Part shown: positions 40,869 to 52,875 of the stretch, piece by piece
Layout of the letters: each line of letters begins with the position of its first letter
Position numbering within the stretch: position 1 is the stretch's first letter
NCBI GenBank assembly: GCA_936450465.1
Contig: OW388300.1
Location: 52,128,551 to 52,192,550, forward strand
Direction of reading: 5' to 3'
DNA: 64,000 nt
Source of the DNA: Gibbula magus
Lineage: Eukaryota; Mollusca; Gastropoda; Trochida; Trochidae
The notes under the pieces: model-generated
The model's input: the letters and a program-made list of their open reading frames with translations, nothing else
What the model was told of the DNA's origin: nothing
The model's database searches: none
Translations under genes and position numbers: made by a program

Positions 40869-41660
40869 TAGAGATCACATGGCGCGCTTTTGAAGCATGA
40901 CATTTAGTTATCCTATCGTAAACTGTTCTTGAGAAAAGCGGTCCAATGGAGTCCAAACATATATCCCCCGTCCACTTCCATCGCCAATTCACACAAAATA
41001 CAACACAAATTTCACAATGTTTTATACAAGGTGTACTCCAATTGCAGATAAAGAACTTATAATTGATACACAAACGAATAATAAGTCGGATCCAAGCACA
41101 TCAAGGACCCTAATTGGTCATGAAAACCATCAGCCGTCCTAATTCTACTGACGTTCAAAAGAAAAATCTCTTTTTTCGACCCCACCTATCTACAAAACGT
41201 CCTTTATTGACCATGTGTTGTGTGGTTTGATAAAAAAAAATTGTATGATCGAATAAAAACACATGAAATGTTCTATTACACTGTATTCTAAACTGTATTA
41301 GAGTTTGTGTTTCTTTTGAACGTCAGAATATGTGTGCATTACTTTTGTTAATTAATGCTGTTTTACATCTTCACTTACATTTGAAAGTGACAAAATTAAA
41401 CAAACATGAATTTTCAAATAAAAATTAAACTCATATTATATTATTATTAGTTGGTAGGTAAATTTAACTAATAGGGAAAATTAAAAAATCCGAGTAAAAC
41501 AAAGAAGTCGGTGTGTAATATCTGTTTCTCTGATGACGTCATCCCATTGTTTTAACACCATACGTTATCCCCAATATATGACCGGGAAATGACGACTCAA
41601 CAGTGAAAGTCTTTAAGGGGCATTACAAAGTGGAAAACATAAGAAAATAAGATATTCTGA
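40869..41660. other. Unique AT-rich stretch, nothing recognised
   Basis: Only chance frames occur. A CRE-like TGACGTCA lies near 41532. Confidence 0.5.
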
Positions 41661-41666
41661 AGCCCA

Positions 41667-41733
41667 ACTTCTTCAATGTGACGTGTCGGAGTATATGCTC
41701 ACAACATTCAACCTAATGAAGGAGTGAGCATAA
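41667..41733. repeat. Rearranged Penelope-like terminal motif
   Basis: The minus-strand reading TACTCCGACACGTCACATTGAAGAAGT matches the second half of the motif at 50326-50362, while the plus strand CCTAATGAAGGAGTGAGC at 41712-41729 matches its first half. The two halves are therefore inverted relative to each other. The core is damaged (CTAATGA, GACAC). Confidence 0.55.
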
Positions 41734-41984
41734 ACGAGTAAAGCATGTACACAAGAAGTTTTTATCCAGAAAATCTTGTTTTCTTAATTTCTTGAAAGTC
41801 ATTCAGTTGAAGAATATCGTCAACGAACATTTTCAGTTTTTTCAGAAAAAGCGATTGGATTTAATTTATGATTCTGTTACGCTGGAGTTATCAAACTTGA
41901 AACTAGGCTGTAGTGGGATTTTCGTGTAATCACTATAAAATAGATCAGATAAGAATTCAACATTTGTTCGTGGTATTATAACTG

Positions 41985-42330
41985 CGCATTGCTACAGTGA
42001 TTAAGTAGTCTCAACGTTTATTTGGTTTAAACCTCAACGTATGGAGGCTATCCTTTTTAAATACCAAGAGAAAATGAGCATATTGGCAAGGTCTCAAAAT
42101 TTGTCAGAGGATCGAGACCGCAAAAGTTATATTTCTCAATTCTCACTGCCTGCTGACGGTTTGATTAAAGTACACGTATTTCTGAGTTTTGAATCGATTT
42201 GAAGTGATTTAGTAGTCTCCACGTTCAAAGTATGGATGTTATCCTTTTCAAATACAAGTAGAAATGTGCATATTTCGTAGTTTACCAAGTCTCAAAATTA
42301 TGTCAGGTATCGAGAACGCAACAGTTTTAT
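41985..42330. repeat. Two diverged copies of a 150-200 bp repeat
   Basis: GATTAAGTAGTCTCAACGTT...ATGGAGGCTATCCTTTTTAAATACAAG...AAGTCTCAAAATT-like sequence at about 2000-2130 of this 40-kb block (41998-42130) recurs at 42207-42330 (GATTTAGTAGTCTCCACG...). It is non-coding. Confidence 0.5.
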
Positions 42331-42336
42331 TAAGGA

Positions 42337-42425
42337 TTCAGCCATGAGGTTGAATCCTTATTGTTATTGGCGTGTTTTTTTAAGGATTCAGCCAATTTTG
42401 CAGAATCCTTATTGTTATTGGCATG
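42337..42425. repeat. Paired hairpins AAGGATTCAGCC...GAATCCTT
   Basis: Two successive hairpins, each closed by AAGGATTC/GAATCCTT and followed by ATTGTTATTGGC, lie about 60 bp apart. The same AAGGATTC next to ATAATAATAAT occurs near the right end of the nested element at 33850-33870. They mark the edge of the repeat family that fills 42.5-43.9 kb. Confidence 0.6.
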
Positions 42426-42479
42426 TTTATTATTATTTTTATTTCAGGAATTTTGTGTACAAGATTCAGCCAAAACGGC

Positions 42480-43945
42480 TGAAGCAAAAACAGCCAAATT
42501 TCACATATAGATAGCCCTTAATGTCGAATAGAACTGCGAAGCTTTTAGGCCATATCGCGCAAGCCATTAGAGGTCCAGTTCGAATCCAAAATGTCAATTT
42601 TTAACATTGGGGACAATTTTCAAAATGACTCTAGAGACTTGAAAATTCTAAAATATGCACAATAACAATACGAGTAAAAAAGTAAATCATGGCGAATTCG
42701 TAGGTCACGTGATTTAGTCGCCATTTTGAATTTAGACACTTTTTACAATTTTCGACCCCATGCACCTTTGACAATCTTCTCTTCTTTACCAGCATTAGAA
42801 GGCTAATATTTACACATAATGTAGCTGAAGCATTGTATATTATAATTTCCTCATTGCAGCCGCCAATTACTAATACCTTTTGCTCAGTGTGCAGTCGAAA
42901 TCTGGCAAGTTTTAAAAAATGTAAACTTCAAGGGGACCGTACTCAAATACCTACCCATCGAATTTCATGATTTGTTCAGGAGAGTAAGATAGGACTATAT
43001 AATAAAATCGATCGCGAACAGTCATTTCCGGTCATAATAAAGAAAAACTTTAACATGGGGAAACGTTTCAAAATCCACATAGAGACTTGACAGATTTTAC
43101 AAAAGATGCGCAATAACAATACGGGCAATACAGTTAATTGTGACAAAGTTGTAGCGTTTAACCGCCATATTGATTTTCTTTACAGTTGATTGATTTTTTA
43201 AATGTACATATTGGGGATCAATAATCCTAGGGACATGCTAAATACTTGCAACTTGTTTTAAAAGATGGGCAATGACGATGCGAACAAAAAACGTAACCAT
43301 GACGATTTCGTAGGTCACGTGGTTTCTCCGCCATATTGATTTCTTGCACGTTTGATAATTTCCCGACCCCATGTACCTTTGACAATCTTCTCCTCTGAAG
43401 ATACAAGCATAAGAAAGCTCATATTTACACATAATGTAGCTAAAGCAATGTATATTATAATTTACTCATGGCAGCCGCCAATTACTATCTTTTTGCACAG
43501 TGTGCACTCGAAATGTGGAAATTTTTGAAAAATGCAAACTCCAAGGGGACTAAAATACCTACCCATCGAGTTTTTTTGTTTTTTTTCAGGAGAGTAAGTT
43601 TGGACTATTGTCTTTGTGAATCAATAATAAAATCGATCGCGAACAGTCATTTCCGGTCATGATAAAGAAAAACTTTAACACGGGGGAAATTTACAAGATC
43701 CACATAGAGACTTGAAACTTTTTGCAAAAGATGCGCAATAACAATACGAGTAAAATAAAAAAAAAAGTAAATCATGACAAAGTTGTAGTTCTCGTGGTTT
43801 AGCTACCATTTTGATTTTCTTTACAATTCATTGATTTTTTAAATGTACATATTGGGGATCAATAATCCTAGGGACATGCTAGAAACTTGCAGCTTGTTTT
43901 ATAAGATGCGCAATAACATTGAAAAGATTTCTTAATTAATTGTAT
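42480..43945. repeat. About 620-bp unit in tandem, related to the nested 1-kb element
   Basis: Landmarks recur about 608-643 bp apart: CTTTGACAATCTTCTC at 42769 and 43377; TCAGGAGAGTAAG at 42974 and 43587; ATAGAGACTTGA at 43079 and 43703. Each unit also holds internal half-repeats with GCGCAATAAC and ATGAC.A.TT.GTAG. Together they are the reverse complement of sequence inside 32909-33913. The small frames (43238-43432, 43468-43662) fall within it and are not genes. Confidence 0.7.
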
Positions 43946-44159
43946 TTCAAATAATTGAATCATTAATGCGCTGAATTTTTCATTTCTCATTTCTCACTAC
44001 CCACTTTTTTCTTATCGATGTGAAGGAATAGGTACGTTGTGCATTGTGAGTGCGAATAACCCAGGATATATTCATTTGGAAAGTAAACATTCATCATGAT
44101 ATTTTACAATGAGGCTTTTAATCTTGCAATTTTTTTTAAAAGCTTCAGTCTAAACTGAC

Positions 44160-44455
44160 TTCACTGCACTGAACGTTCTTGGTTACCTCTCTATCTTGCG
44201 TCTTATCCTACACGTCAGTATGGGAGCTTGCACCTGGTAACATGGTCTGTAGGATGGTGCTAATACTCAGTACAGGAAGGATACGCATACACCTGCTATT
44301 TAACATTACACTCCTTCAAGATAAGCATATACAAAATCATGCTGACAATGACCAGCAAGAAAATATAAAACCAGGTCAATGAACAAATCCATGTACCGAG
44401 TGGGAAATCAGCCTCGCTGGACACCGCTCGTAAAATCTCAAAAGAAGAAGAAGAA
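44160..44455 (+). repeat. Retroelement 3' end with (AAG)n tail
   Basis: The segment ends ...GCTCGTAAAATCTCAAAAG followed by AAGAAGAAG, a form typical of LINE/SINE tails. The 67-residue frame 44179-44382 shows no RT or cysteine motif, so the family is unknown. Confidence 0.4.
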
Positions 44456-44461
44456 ATCCAT

Positions 44462-45000
44462 GTTGTTCATCATCATTATCATCATTATCATTATCATTAT
44501 CATTATCATCATCATCATCATCATCATCACCATCTTTATATCAGGTACATAGGCCCCTGGGCCCACATCCAGGGATACACGATTCATATACAATATTGAA
44601 TGCAACAAGTTTACAAAATATTAAATACATAATAAAACATACATTTATACTGATAATGAGTATTTTGCACCTATTAGGGTAGGGGTAAAACAAAATCACT
44701 AATATTTTTCACATAGATTGATAATTGGTAGTAAGAATATTTTTCATACATGCATGTTTCCATTCATATGTTTCGGAAGGTACCTTTTTCGTAACTCGCT
44801 ATACAATGGACATATACAATGTAATAAGAAAGTGATTTTTTTTATTCCATTCGTACAAACAGAGCAAATCTTCAGTAATCTATCAATTGTCTACCATATA
44901 TATTCATTAATCCTTAAACGTATAAACACCGATAAAAGTTTCACAAGAAGTTTACAAAATATGGAATCTACAGACAAATTTTAAAAGGTTGTAAGCTGAT
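44462..45000 (-). pseudogene. LINE family B, 3' fragment with (TGA)n tail
   Basis: Minus-strand translation around 44900-44750 gives ICSVCTNGIKK, then FLLHCICPLYSELRKRYLPK. This is the C-terminal cysteine cluster of the same type as 58974-59267 (ICKFC..., PIYSNIRNKYI). Frame breaks are present. The 3' side has a GGGCCCAGGGGCC hairpin, TATAAAG, then a (GAT/AAT) microsatellite at 44462-44530. The plus-strand 88-residue frame over it is antisense. Confidence 0.65.
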
Positions 45001-45629
45001 AGCAGACTTAACATTCTCTCAGAATCTATCATGTACTATTATTTAGTGTTGAATGCCATTTTGGTAGAACTTATCTCTACGTAGCCCTAGTTTCTAAAAT
45101 GTTAAGAAACAAAACTATTTCCTATACATTGCGTTGTAGAAATAACACAGATAGTCCCATAGTGGTGCACAGACCACTCGATAAGACTGACTTGCCCACA
45201 CAATATGTGAGGTGTGGCCACTTTTATCAAGCACACCCATGTTCGCGTCTTGGAATAAAGTACATTTATATAGTTGACGTTCTACATAACGACATCATCA
45301 TGTCAATCTGCCGCTTGTCTAAAATCAGGTACTCTATATAGAGATTAGAGATTTGAAAGAACCTGCTAAAATCTAAATACATATCGTACATCGTTTAATC
45401 TGCTTCCCTATATTCTGATAAATAAGTTTTATTTTCATGTGCTTATATAAGGTCATGTTTCACTTTAACTCTCGTGGTGTGCTGTGTCGCTTGAGTGTTA
45501 GTTTTATCTTCTATATTCTGATCTACAAGCCAAATCAAATCATCAAGTTAATCAGTGTCACCGTGTGAAGCACACCTGGTGGTGAACTCACACCGCTCAA
45601 CTCACCTGTAATCTGACGGCGTCGTCACC
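45001..45629. other. Unique stretch, no supported gene
   Basis: An 80-residue frame (45099-45341) has no recognised motif. The right end (CACACCTGGTGGTGAACTCA...) leads directly into the satellite. Confidence 0.45.
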
Positions 45630-48600
45630 ATACCTCACCTCATCTCAAAACAACTCACCTCTTTCCAGCACAACCCACCTCCTCATCACACCTCTCCTCA
45701 AATTACCTACTTCAACTCACTCACAACACCTCTCCACACTTTACCTATCTCAACTCACTCACCAAACCTCTCATCACTTAACCTACTTCAACTCACTTAC
45801 CACACCTCACCTCTCCTCAATTAACCTACTTCAACTCATTCACCACACCTCTCCTCACTCTACCTACTTCAACTCACTATCTACACCTCTCCTCACTTTA
45901 CCTACCTCAACTCACTAACCACAACTCACCTCCCTTTACCTACCTCAACCCACTCACCACACCTCTCCTCACTTTACCTACTTCAACTCACTAACTACAC
46001 CTCCCCTCACTTTACCTACCTCAACTCACTAACTACACCTCTCCTCACTTTACCTACCTCAACTTACTTACCACACCTCACCTCTCTTAACCTACCTCAA
46101 CTCATTTACTACAACTCATCTCTCCTCACTTAACCTACCTCAACTCACTTACCACACCTCACCTCTCTTAACCTAGTTCAAACTTAACACAACTCACCTC
46201 AACTCACTTTACCTACTTCAACTCACAACACCAGTCCTCAATTAACCTACTTCAACTCACTCACCACACCAATCCATACTTTACCAACTTCAAGTCACTC
46301 ACCACACCTCTCCACACTTTACCTATTTCAACTCACTTACTACACCTCACCTCTCTTAACCTACTTCAACTCACTTACCACACCTCTCCTCACTTTACTT
46401 ACTTCAACTCACTCACCAAACCTCTCCACACTTTACCTATCTCAACTCACTTACAACACCTCACCTCTCCTCAATTAACCTACTTCAACTCATTCACCAC
46501 ACCTCTCCTCACTCTACCTACTTCAACTCACTATCTACACCTCTCCTCACTTTACCTACCTCAACTCACTTACCACAACTCACCTCCCTTTACCTACCTC
46601 AACCCACTCACCACACCTCTCCTCACTTTACCTACTTCAACTCACTAACTACACCTCCCCTCACTTTACCTACCTCAACTCACTAACTACACCTCTCCTC
46701 ACTTTACCTACCTCAACTTACTTACCACACCTCACCTCTCTTAACCTACCTCAACTCATTTACTACAACTCATCTCTCCTCACTTAACCTACCTCAACTC
46801 ACTTACCACACCTCACCTCTCTTAACCTAGTTCAAACTTAACACAACTCACCTCAACTCACTTTACCTACTTCAACTCACAACACCAGTCCTCAATTAAC
46901 CTACTTCAACTCACTCACCACACCAATCCATACTTTACCAACTTCAAGTCACTCACCACACCTCTCCACACTTTACCTATTTCAACTCACTTACTACACC
47001 TCACCTCTCTTAACCTACTTCAACTCACTTACCACACCTCTCCTCACTTTACTTACTTCAACTCACTCACCAAACCTCTCCACACTTTACCTATCTCAAC
47101 TCACTTACAACACCTCACCTCACTTAACCTACTTCAACTCACTTACCACATCTCACTCTACCTACTTCAACTCACTTACAACACCTCACCTCACTTAACC
47201 TACTTCAACTCACTCACCACACCTCTCCTCACTCTACCTATCTCAACTCACTCACCACACCAATCCTCACTTAACCTTCTTCAACTCACTCACCACATCT
47301 CTCCTCACTTAACCTACTTCAACTCACTTACCACACCTCACCTCTCCTCACTTTACCTACCTCAACTCACTCACCACACCTCACCTCACTTTACCTACTT
47401 CAACTCACTTACACACCTCACCTCTCCTCACTTTACCTACTTCAACTCACTCACCAGACCTCTCCTCACTCTACCAATCTCAACTCACTCACCACACCAA
47501 TCCTCACTTAACCTTCTTCAACTCACTAACTACACCTCTCCTCACTTTACCTACCTCAACTTACTTACCACACCTCTCCTCACTTTCCCTACCTCAACTC
47601 ACTCACCACACCTCTCCTCAATTTACCTACCTCAACTCACTCACCACACCTCTCCTCACTTTCCCTACCTCAACTCACTCACCACATCTCACCTCCCTTT
47701 ACCTACCCAAACTCACTCACCACACCTCTCCTCACTTTACCTACTTCAACTCACTATCTACACCTCTCCTCTCTTAACCTACCTCAACTCACTTACCACA
47801 CCTCTCCTCACTTTACCTACTTCAAGTCACTCACTACACCTCTCCTCACTTTACCTACCTCAACTTACTTACAACACCTCTCCTCACTTTACCTACTTCA
47901 ACTAACACACTACACCTCTCCTCACTCTACCTACTTCAACTCACTATCTACACCTCTCCTCACTTTACCTACCTCAACTCACTTACCACAACTCACCTCC
48001 CTTTACCTACCTCAACCTAATCACCACACCTCTCCTCACTTTACCTACTTCAACTCACTTACTACACCTCCCCTCACTTTACCTACCTCAACTCACTAAC
48101 TACACCTCTCCTCACTTTACCTACATCAACTTACTTACCACACCTCACCTCTCTTAACCTACCTCAACTCATTTACTACAACTCATCTCTCCTCACTTAA
48201 CCTACCTCAACTCACTTACCACACCTCACCTCTCTTAACCTAGTTCAAACTTAACACAACTCACCTCAACTCACTTTACCTACTTCAACTCACAACACCA
48301 GTCCTCAATTAACCTACTTCAACTCACTCACCACACCAATCCATACTTTACCAACTTCAAGTCACTCACCACACCTCTCCACACTTTACCTATTTCAACT
48401 CACTTACTACACCTCACCTCTCTTAACCTACTTCAACTCACTTACCACACCTCTCCTCACTTTACTTACTTCAACTCACTCACCAAACCTCTCCACACTT
48501 TACCTATCTCAACTCACTTACAACACCTCACCTCACTTAACCTACTTCAACTCACTTACCACATCTCACTCTACCTACTTCAACTCACTTACAACACCTC

Positions 48601-49908
48601 ACCTCACTTAACCTACTTCAACTCACTCACCACACCTCTCCTCACTCTACCTATCTCAACTCACTCACCTCACCTCTCCTCACTTTACCTACCTCAACTC
48701 ACTCACCACACCTCACCTCACTTTACCTACTTCAACTCACTTACACACCTCACCTCTCCTCACTTTACCTACTTCAACTCACTCACCAGACCTCTCCTCA
48801 CTCTACCAATCTCAACTCACTCAAAACACCTCTCCTCACTTAACCTACTTCAACTCACTTACCACAGCTCACCTCTCCTCACTTTACCTACCTCAACTCA
48901 CTCACCACACCTCTCCTCACTTTCCCTACCTCAACTCACTCACCACACCTCTCCTCAATTTACCTACCTCAACTCACTCACCACACCTCTCCTCACTTTC
49001 CCTACCTCAACTCACTCACCACATCTCACCTCACTTTACCTACCCAAACTCACTCACCACCACACCTCTCCTCACTTTACCTACTTCAACTCACTATCTA
49101 CACCTCTCCTCTCTTAACCTACCTCAACTCACTTACCACACCTCTCCTCACTTTACCTACTTCAAGTCACTCACTACACCTCTCCTCACTTTACCTACCT
49201 CAACTTACTTACCACACCTCTCCTCACTTTACCTACTTCAACTAACACACTACACCTCTCCTCACTTTACCTACCTCAACTTACTTACCACACCTCTCCT
49301 CACTTTACCTACTTCAACTCACTCACTACACCTCTCCTCACTTTACCTACCTCAACTTACTTACCACACCTCTCCTCACTTTACCTACCTCAACTTACTT
49401 ACCACACCTAACCTCTCTTAACCTACCTCAACTCATTTACTACACCTCATCTCTCCTCACTTAACCTACCTCAACTCACTTACCACACCTCACCTCTCTT
49501 TACCTAGTTCAAACTTAACACAACTCACCTCACCTCACTTTACCTACTTCAACTCACTCACAACACCAATCCTCAATTAACCTACTTCAACTCACTCACC
49601 ACACCAATCCTCACTTTACCTACTTCAACTCACTCACCACACCTCTCCACACTTTACCTATCTCAACTCACTTATTACACCTCACTTCTCTTAACCTATT
49701 TCAACTCACTTACAACACCTCTCCACACTTCACCTATCTCAACTCACTTACCACACCTCTCCTCACTTTACCTACTTCAACTCACTTACTACACCTCACC
49801 TCTCCTCACTTAACCTACCTCAACTCACTTACCACACCTCACTTCTCTTAACCTAGTTCAACTCACTTAACACAAGTCACCTCACTTTACCTACTCACCT
49901 TACTTTAC
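45630..49908. repeat. 4.3-kb satellite of about 38-bp units, almost G-free on the plus strand
   Basis: The monomer is CTCAACTCACTCACCACACC plus TCTCCTCACTTTACCTAC, about 38 bp, roughly 110 copies with length variants. Long blocks are duplicated: CCTAGTTCAAACTTAACACA occurs at about 46171, 46825 (654 bp on) and 48238 (1,413 bp on), each time with hundreds of matching bases around it. G is nearly absent from this strand. No long frame exists and no gene is present. Confidence 0.95.
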
Positions 49909-50250
49909 TCCGAGTCCCCACCAATCAACACCTATTAGCTTCAATCACCATGCAACAACTTCAAAGCCACCCACATCAACAATTGGCCTCTCTTCCAATC
50001 AACTGTAATTATTATTTGTTTAACAATTTCAATAAAACCAATTGGCCTTCCACGTTTCATCATGTGTGTTTATTTACATCTCCAATAAAGCCTACAGGCC
50101 ATTGTTTATCTACTTACTCCCCCTTATGTTTGTATTGCAAATCCTCATTATATACCATTCTCATGATTCACCCCATCATGTGTGTATTACAAATCCCCAT
50201 TGTATACCATTCTCATGCATGTTAATCTCCCTGATTTAGTTTCCTCACCA
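49909..50250. other. Spacer after the satellite, with a 59-bp direct repeat
   Basis: The block CAAATCCnCATTATATACC / CATTCTCATG occurs twice (about 50139 and 50190). Two overlapping frames (50-90 residues) have no recognised motif. The sequence may be the upstream part of the Penelope-like terminus that follows. Confidence 0.4.
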
Positions 50251-50254
50251 TTGT

Positions 50255-50380
50255 TTTGTTTGCTATATAAATGTACCATATTTTTTTATTTCCTTACATT
50301 CCACCTGATGAAGGAGTGAGTATGTACTCCGAAACGTCGTGTATTTTCACATTAAAGAAGTTGTTATCCTGTTCCAACTG
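50255..50380 (+). repeat. Penelope-like terminus with hammerhead-ribozyme-like core
   Basis: GCTATATAAATG (TATA-like) is followed by CAC-CTGATGA (50302-50311), GGAGT (50313-50317), an 8-nt loop, ACTCC (50326-50330), GAAA (50331-50334), C-GTC (50335-50338) and GTG (50339-50341), then CATTAAAGAAGTTG. CTGATGA, a closed stem, GAAA and GTC in this order are the hammerhead core; CAC/GTG could be stem I. Hammerhead motifs are known in Penelope-like retroelement repeats. Against activity: an extra A before stem II and a stem III with no loop, so cleavage would need a dimer or may be lost. No Penelope RT is nearby. Confidence 0.55.
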
Positions 50381-50439
50381 TACAATTGTTGCAATCTTGT
50401 AAGAACTGTAATTGTAAAACTTTTTGGTCTGGAGTTAGT

Positions 50440-52875
50440 ATCAGTATCAGATAAACCTACATCCATTCCCTCTTGTATTAGCAGCTCATAATAGGTTGAC
50501 TATTTCAAAGGTACTCTCAATATCAAAGATGTAACTAAAGATGACAATTTTGCATCATTTGTTGAAAATATATATTACAGATCAGAAGTTGTATTAACTA
50601 ATGACGATTCTAATAATGTTCTGAATAAAGAGATAGGTCTAGAAGACATTAAAGTCGCAATCTGCTTTACAATTGGATAAAGCGTGTGGCCCTAACGGAC
50701 GTCCTCCTGAAATGTGGAAATACGGAGGTCATATTCTACCACCTGACTTACATGTACTTTTTAATACTATCTTTATCTGCGGTAACTTTCACTGTGATTG
50801 GTCACGGAGTATTGTATTTCCTCTACACAAGAAAAGAAGTAAGAATGATGTTAATAATTATAGAAGCATCTATTTAATGGATATATATGGGGAAATAAAT
50901 TCAGACTTTGAAATTTAAGCGATATGCTCTCTGCTGATTGGATTAAACAAGGTCATGTGACCGGTATACATTCTCATAAACACAAGATTGACAGTTGAAA
51001 AGGATAACCTTCGATCATACTCTGACGTTTACAAAAAATAACCTGCAGGACTACTTTATCACTGTATCATTGCGCAATTGTGACACTGCTATCACATGCT
51101 CTTGATTAAACGTTTTAAAAACCTTACAACGTGATTTCTAACTGTAGTTTGATTGAAAGTTTGATTAAAACAGCATGTTAGAACCAACAATTAAATACTT
51201 TAATCATATTTCCTGTGAACGACGATTTGCGCGTGGTGACACACAAGTGATGCGGTATTATTGTTGGCGGAGCTTAACGCCTGATCTAAGACAATACTAA
51301 GCATTTGTTTTATCATGCACTATACATTTTTTGCAGAGATTTTTTATATTCAAAATCTTATTAACTGATTAGAAATCGACAAGCTCCGGCATTTATACCA
51401 GTTTAATTTGCACATTTCAAACCGTTTATAAGCCAGTGAACAAACACATTATAAAATCTATTTCTTAAATATTCACTTTCATTCTAAACTTATTTGTTTG
51501 AGTTACATGAAATGAATCCAGAATGTCAAGCAGGTTTCGGTTCTGATTATTCTACTGTTGATAACGTTTTTACTCTGCAAGCTTTAGTTCAAAAATATCT
51601 TTCAAGTTCAAAGGATGATTTTACTGTAAGTTTGTTGATTTTCACAAATCCTTTGATTGTGTAAATAGAGAATTTTTATGATATGCTCTGGTTCATAATG
51701 ATATACGTGGTAAAATGCTATCAATAGTGCGCAATATGTATAAGAAATCAATCTCTGATGTTAAGTGTTAACATCAGATGTTACTATTACAGAATATTTC
51801 AACTCGATGAGTGGAGTTCGACAGGGTTGTACACTGTGTCCTTTACTTTTCAGTATGTTTATAAACCAACTTGATGAATGACGATAGAGGTATTTGTGTT
51901 GGTCCAGACTTCTTAGAACTCTTTTTGTTGCTTTATGCTGATGATCTTTGTTTGTTTTCAGATACTGTTCTAGGTTGGCGAAAGAAAGTAAATGTGTTAT
52001 CGAACTTTTGTCCCAAAAAAATTAGGGTTTAAGGGTTAACCTTTCCAAAACAGAGATCCTCGTTTTTCGTAATTGGGGCATTTTGAAGATCTAGAGGACT
52101 GAACGTGTTTTTTTAATGATATTATCTAATCAACTTATTATAGTTATTTCAGTATTGTGTTCTCAAGCAGACTGGCCTGGTCTAAAGCAGTCCAAACACT
52201 TATTTATAAAGCAAATAAAGCGCGTATTCCAATCAAAGAACTCAATTATCAACTTAAGAGTCTCCCTCCCTCTGTTTTATTTCAAATGTTGACACACAAA
52301 TAATGCCTATAATACTTTACTGTTCGGAAAAATTAGGGTTTACATGATTGGAAAATGTTGGAAACCTTTCATGTCAAGTTGTGTAAATTTGTTCTTGGTG
52401 TTGGTATTATCACAGCTATTTTAGCTGAATTTCGGCGTCATAAAATATAAAACAAGTTTAAGATGTGTAAAATTATGGTGCAAATTATTAAATATGAATG
52501 ACAAAAGATGCCCGAAACAATGTTACCTATTGTTGAACAGATTTGACGAAAATGATCGTCTATCATGGCTAAACAATTTTGAAAATCTTATTTGTACATT
52601 TGGTTTTAATTATGCAAGGGAGTTTCAAAACATCATCAATGCTGACTTATTTATAAAACAATTATCTCAAAGAGATGCTCATAATATGATGTCCACTATA
52701 AATGAACATTCTAATTTAGATTTCTAATCGTCTGTGAATATATATATTATCACGTAAAGCCTGTAAACAAATGTTATGATGTTTCAGTTATTGCATCAAA
52801 TCTGTTAATTTCAACAAAATGACTTGTGTATATTGTACATGGGCCCGTGGCCTTTATACTGAATAAACTATTTTA
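50440..52875 (+). pseudogene. LINE family B pseudogene split by a TTAA element
   Basis: Left part: CGPNGRPPEMWKYGGHILP and NDVNNYRSIYLMDIYGEI (RT block before the palm). Right part: NPECQAGFGSDYSTVDNVF, LQALVQKYLSSSK, later LYADDLCLFSD (catalytic YADD near 51935), then at 52494-52727 the post-RT segment CYLLLNRFDENDRLSW...FIKQLSQRD. Many stops and frameshifts make it dead. The 3' end has a GGGCCCGTGGCC hairpin and TGAATAAAC (about 52845-52870). Copy 2 of the TTAA element sits at 50919-51464 between the two RT parts. Confidence 0.75.
50915..51468 (+). mobile_element. TTAA-flanked 546-bp non-autonomous element, copy 2
   Basis: The interior 50919-51464 starts GCGATATGCTCTCTGCTGA and ends ATAAAATCTATTTC, flanked by TTAA (50915-50918, 51465-51468). 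It is the reverse complement of 27184-27726, with moderate divergence. The subterminal hairpin of copy 1 is absent here. It interrupts a LINE RT, which defines both ends of the insertion. Confidence 0.75.

Noticed and set aside
52494..52727. 77-residue frame as an independent small gene
   Set aside because: Its sequence (CYLLLNRFDENDRLSW) fits the post-RT region of the surrounding LINE pseudogene.
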